A DNA stretch of 64,000 nt from Acidobacteriota bacterium. Lineage in GTDB: Bacteria > Acidobacteriota > Terriglobia > UBA7540. The stretch's first letter is position 1, and every line of letters begins with the position of its first letter. Positions 60,827 through 64,000 of the stretch are shown piece after piece. A program made the position numbers and the translations under genes. The notes below the pieces were generated by a model, which saw only the letters and a program-made list of their open reading frames with translations, did no database searches and was not told where the DNA came from. The stretch lies in contig SCRD01000025.1 of assembly GCA_004298155.1 (NCBI GenBank), positions 130,650-194,649 of the forward strand, read 5' to 3'.

Positions 60827-63800
60827 TCAATAACGGATCTGGATGATATGTTCTCCCATACCGATTATATTCAGCACAAGGGAGTTCCCCTGAAGGCCGT
60901 TGTGCGCTAGGTGACCGTCCAACAGGACGGTGGCACGCTTGCGTGGAAGTGCCACCCTCAGCTTTGCATTCTCCGTGGTATAGAAAGCAATCGTCCTGCC
61001 CCGGTCTGTACTGTCCAAGGCCAGATCGACCGGCACGGATGATTCTACTGCAAGTTTCTTATCAGCAAGCAACGATGAAATCCCCGTGCCGAAAATCTGC
61101 AAGTTGCCGGTGCCTTGCCTTACGCCCAAGCTGTTGCCCTGTGCGGTAACACCATCCCTTTCGAGGGCGCTCGATTCACTTGCTGTAATCCAGCTCCATT
61201 CACCGCTCGCGTCAATAAAACCTTCCATGCTGCCTTCTTGGAGTGGCGTCAGGGCTTTCAGTGGTCGCACGGCTTCTCCAAATTTCATACCCACAAGGAA
61301 GCTGGTTTGCGAGAGCTTGCTTGAGCCAAGTACAAACTCGTAGGGCTGGTTGAGTCGAATACGGTCAAGGTCACCGTAACGGTCACCGGCGAGAAGATTC
61401 TTTTGGAGTGTCCAGCGGTTGTTCGATCCGATTGAAGTGATCTCGGTTGATGCATTATCAACGGTGATCGAGGCATTTGCTCCGCGGATGTCACTCTCAG
61501 CTCCCAGCGGCACGTGCAGGAGCCAGTCGAAGTGATGTGGTGATGGTGACTGCAAACGGTCATGGATAATCAGCACGTTTGGCTTTAGGAAGATAAATTC
61601 GCGCTGGAAAGTGTTGAGGGCTCCCCCGTACGCCTCTGTCAGATCAGCTGACAAGTAATCCACACCCGGCGTGAGCAGGCGCGCCGTAAAGTGGGGATAA
61701 TGGGCCAGGGCACTCCAGTAGCGACCTTCCTCCCCCGGCTGGCTAAAGGGATCGCCATCAAGCAGGACGATGTTGTGTCCGGGCGCCTGCTTAAAGTAAG
61801 TCTGGTAATTGGGATCTTTGTAATAATCCGCATAGCCGGCTTCACTAATCAGTTTACGCCCGAAAGCGGCAACTTGAAACGTTCCCTGGTCGTGGTGCTC
61901 GTGATTAAACCACGGGCCTACGCGAATGGAGATTACAGTGTCCGTGGATTTCCACCCGCTGCGCAGTACCGCACTGCCACGGCTTGGAAAAATTCTTGAC
62001 GGTGGCGGCAGAGAGGCTGGCTGCGCAGGCTGTGAACAGCAGGTCAAGTCCAATAACCCAGGGGCGGCTTCCAGGGTTCTCCCTGTGGCCCGTGCCTTTG
62101 CCACGGCAAGCAGGCTTTCAGCGTCTGCGGCATCGTAAAAGGCACGTAAGGAAGCATCGCTCGAATGCTCGGCTTCCCAGGCAAACCCGGAGAGGGCGCG
62201 CAGTTGGCCGCCGAAGTCGCCCGTGTCAAGAACCAGGGCCGGATTGACTTCCGCGTAGCGGGGCCACCAGAAGGACTGGAGCACTCTATCCGTGCCAGGC
62301 GGTCTTATGCCAAGCGAGTGGAGGGCGGCCAAGCCGAATGAGACGCCTTCCATAGCAAACTCCTGGTATCCAGCTGGCTCCGCTTCGGCGCCGTCGCCGG
62401 GGAAAAGTCCGTTCAACAAACGGTCATAGGCGACGCTCAGTTCAGCAAGCGCTGTTCCTAAACGTGCATTCCAATCCGGCAAATCGCCATATAGCGCCAC
62501 AACGGCGGAAAGAGCGCCGCCTACGGAATTTGCCATCCAGTTGCTGGCTGCGATGGGCATGCGGTTATTTATGAAATACTCTTCAATCGTGGGGTTGATG
62601 CCATTTCGCCACAGACCTTCCGTAATTTGTTCTTTTTCAGCAAGAGTCAGATGATCCGCGATCAGGTCGTATCCAACCGCCACTCTCTGAGAAGAAACTC
62701 CCACCTCATAATAAGTATGCAGACCATGGGCCGCGAACCATGGCGGCGTCCAGGTGGGCCAACTCGAAATGGTGAGCAGCCCTTTGCGTGTCGCATCCAG
62801 CGCTGCCTGATTGCCAGTCAACCTGTATTCAACTGCGTTGAAAGCAATGGCATTACTGTAATTTTCGAGCAATGAGAAATACTGCGGGAGGCCCGGAAAA
62901 ATCGAACCACTTGGCAACAACGCAATATTTTCCCCCGCAAAAGAGCTGTAAACCAGAGCCGTGCGCAAATCCCGGGCCTTGGCGCTCAGTGCGGCCAGAA
63001 CGGGACTTGATGCGTACGTGGAACGCAATTCTTCGAGCCGGCGGGAAGTCAGCAAGACCCGCGGATGCGGAGGAACGTCTCCCAGCACAAGAAATTGGAA
63101 CTCATTCCGCGCTGTCCCAGCATTCACTATCGCACGGCACATTCCGGGCTGTAATGTTCGCGGTAACGAAACTTCATAATTTCCCTCGTGTCCAGACCCT
63201 TCCACACGCTTTTCAGTGAGGGGGATCTCGGTGCCTTTCGAATCGTAGACGGAAATCCCGAGCGGCGTCCGCACCCGGACCTCCACTGTCAAATGTCCAC
63301 CGGCTTCCACAGGATACTCATCCACTGGAATGTCCTCACCGGCGGAATGCGCGAGTTTCGGTTTGAGCAAAGGCAGCACATTGCTCCGCTCAGCAATGAT
63401 TTCAAGACGGCGGAGGAACAGCCTGTTGGAGGAACCCAGGACCGGCGATTTCACTCTGGCTTCGATCACAAATGCCTGAATGTCTGCGCCCGCGGCTGGG
63501 ACCCCCAGGGTTGTGCCACGAGTAGTTATGATGTTCGTTCCGGAAACCTGAGGCAGCGAAAGTTTGTAGAGTCTGCCATTCTCACCTGCCAGCAGGATCG
63601 TGACAGTCTCGACGGAGCCGCTCATCTTCAGTTGATAGGTTAGATTGAGCCGAGATTCTCGCGTCACGTGGAATGAGAGCGGCTTGATCAATCCAATGCG
63701 CAGAGCGTCCTGGCCATAGGACTTGACCTCGCGTACCAGGCACGGGCTTCCGTTGAGATTCGCAGTATAAAGATCGGGATCGAAGCCAATGTCCTGAGCA

Positions 63801-63973
63801 AGCGGATAGCTGAGCCAGTCGCGAATGCCATGCGCAAAATCAGCCGCCCATGCCCAGCGCAGGTAGGATTGTCCGTGCCCGCCCGACTGTTTGGCGTGCG
63901 CGAATGCTGGCACGCACACAATTGGACACAACAGCAGGACCGTTGTCCGAAGGATTTTCAGGGAATGTCTCAA
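60827..63973 (-). CDS. Heparinase II/III-type polysaccharide lyase, large secreted form
   Basis: The protein of about 1048 residues has a signal peptide (TTVLLLCPIVCVPAFAHA). An N-terminal beta-sandwich precedes an alpha/alpha toroid (LTGNQAALDATRKGLLTISS, PIAASNWMANSVGGALSAVV). The heparinase II/III-type C-terminal domain follows, with FNHEHHDQGTFQVAAFG, where the His residues are probable catalytic or metal ligands. Such lyases cut acidic polysaccharides such as heparan sulfate, alginate or related uronate polymers by beta-elimination. A TTG at 63973 is the only start seen inside the window, and the frame stays open to the edge, so the true start may lie just beyond. It is the clearest degradative enzyme of the island. 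Confidence 0.82.
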   Translation of the reverse strand: MRHSLKILRTTVLLLCPIVCVPAFAHAKQSGGHGQSYLRWAWAADFAHGIRDWLSYPLAQDIGFDPDLYTANLNGSPCLVREVKSYGQDALRIGLIKPLSFHVTRESRLNLTYQLKMSGSVETVTILLAGENGRLYKLSLPQVSGTNIITTRGTTLGVPAAGADIQAFVIEARVKSPVLGSSNRLFLRRLEIIAERSNVLPLLKPKLAHSAGEDIPVDEYPVEAGGHLTVEVRVRTPLGISVYDSKGTEIPLTEKRVEGSGHEGNYEVSLPRTLQPGMCRAIVNAGTARNEFQFLVLGDVPPHPRVLLTSRRLEELRSTYASSPVLAALSAKARDLRTALVYSSFAGENIALLPSGSIFPGLPQYFSLLENYSNAIAFNAVEYRLTGNQAALDATRKGLLTISSWPTWTPPWFAAHGLHTYYEVGVSSQRVAVGYDLIADHLTLAEKEQITEGLWRNGINPTIEEYFINNRMPIAASNWMANSVGGALSAVVALYGDLPDWNARLGTALAELSVAYDRLLNGLFPGDGAEAEPAGYQEFAMEGVSFGLAALHSLGIRPPGTDRVLQSFWWPRYAEVNPALVLDTGDFGGQLRALSGFAWEAEHSSDASLRAFYDAADAESLLAVAKARATGRTLEAAPGLLDLTCCSQPAQPASLPPPSRIFPSRGSAVLRSGWKSTDTVISIRVGPWFNHEHHDQGTFQVAAFGRKLISEAGYADYYKDPNYQTYFKQAPGHNIVLLDGDPFSQPGEEGRYWSALAHYPHFTARLLTPGVDYLSADLTEAYGGALNTFQREFIFLKPNVLIIHDRLQSPSPHHFDWLLHVPLGAESDIRGANASITVDNASTEITSIGSNNRWTLQKNLLAGDRYGDLDRIRLNQPYEFVLGSSKLSQTSFLVGMKFGEAVRPLKALTPLQEGSMEGFIDASGEWSWITASESSALERDGVTAQGNSLGVRQGTGNLQIFGTGISSLLADKKLAVESSVPVDLALDSTDRGRTIAFYTTENAKLRVALPRKRATVLLDGHLAHNGLQGNSLVLNIIGMGEHIIQIRY

Positions 63974-64000
63974 TGGCGCTGTTCCGTCCGGATGCTCCGC

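Noticed and set aside
1..64000. tRNA, rRNA and CRISPR arrays
   Set aside because: Looked for cloverleaf-like elements and regularly spaced repeats by eye and found none; a dedicated search would be needed to exclude a tRNA fully.

Overview
The window reads like a chromosomal segment of an Acidobacteriota genome, probably a soil or sediment lineage. No ribosomal RNA or housekeeping marker is present to fix the taxonomy. The inference rests on two very large Oar-type TonB-dependent receptors with an N-terminal carboxypeptidase-regulatory domain, a CRTAC1/ASPIC-UnbV protein, sulfatase-TPR fusions, many Tat-exported proteins, an alternative-complex-III-like electron transfer operon, and GC-rich sequence with short interspersed palindromes. 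Coding density is high. I found no tRNA, rRNA or CRISPR array.

Layout. At 1-2.1 kb lie the end of a DUF1998 helicase and an RNase H-fold exonuclease, a MrfA/MrfB-type DNA repair pair separated by a dispersed repeat. At 2.1-7.3 kb, all on the minus strand, are a carboxymuconolactone decarboxylase-family protein, an exported protein, a GH36-like lipoprotein, prephenate dehydratase and a TetR regulator. At 8.1-16.1 kb, on the plus strand, are a TonB receptor broken by one frameshift and a coupled set of a sulfatase-fold/TPR lipoprotein plus two TPR proteins. At 16.2-19.9 kb, minus strand, are a CRTAC1 protein and a GH123-like/DUF4091 lipoprotein. At 20.5-26.5 kb is a six-gene respiratory operon: pentaheme cytochrome, MopB-fold Fe-S protein, four-cluster ferredoxin, NrfD-type membrane subunit, DUF3341 protein and monoheme cytochrome c. 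At 26.7-31.5 kb are a bicupin, a Cys-type Tat-exported sulfatase, an AlkA-like glycosylase and a DinB protein.

From about 32 kb to the end the window is a carbohydrate and sugar-acid island. It holds a second TonB receptor, several exported TIM-barrel (glycosidase-like) proteins, a sodium/solute symporter, a DUF4861 protein, a pair of secreted beta-propellers, a heparinase II/III-type lyase and an exported CutC-like protein. Its most striking feature is a module present twice, at 32.3-35.4 kb and at 48.3-53.1 kb: two translationally coupled amidohydrolases, then a fumarylacetoacetate-hydrolase-family gene (decayed in the first copy), then a Gfo/Idh/MocA oxidoreductase. In both copies one amidohydrolase keeps every metal ligand and its partner has lost all of them. 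This suggests a conserved enzyme/pseudoenzyme pair. The family combination fits a non-phosphorylative sugar route (dehydrogenase, lactonase, 2-keto-3-deoxy-acid hydrolase) fed by the extracellular hydrolases and the symporter; that pathway assignment is inference.
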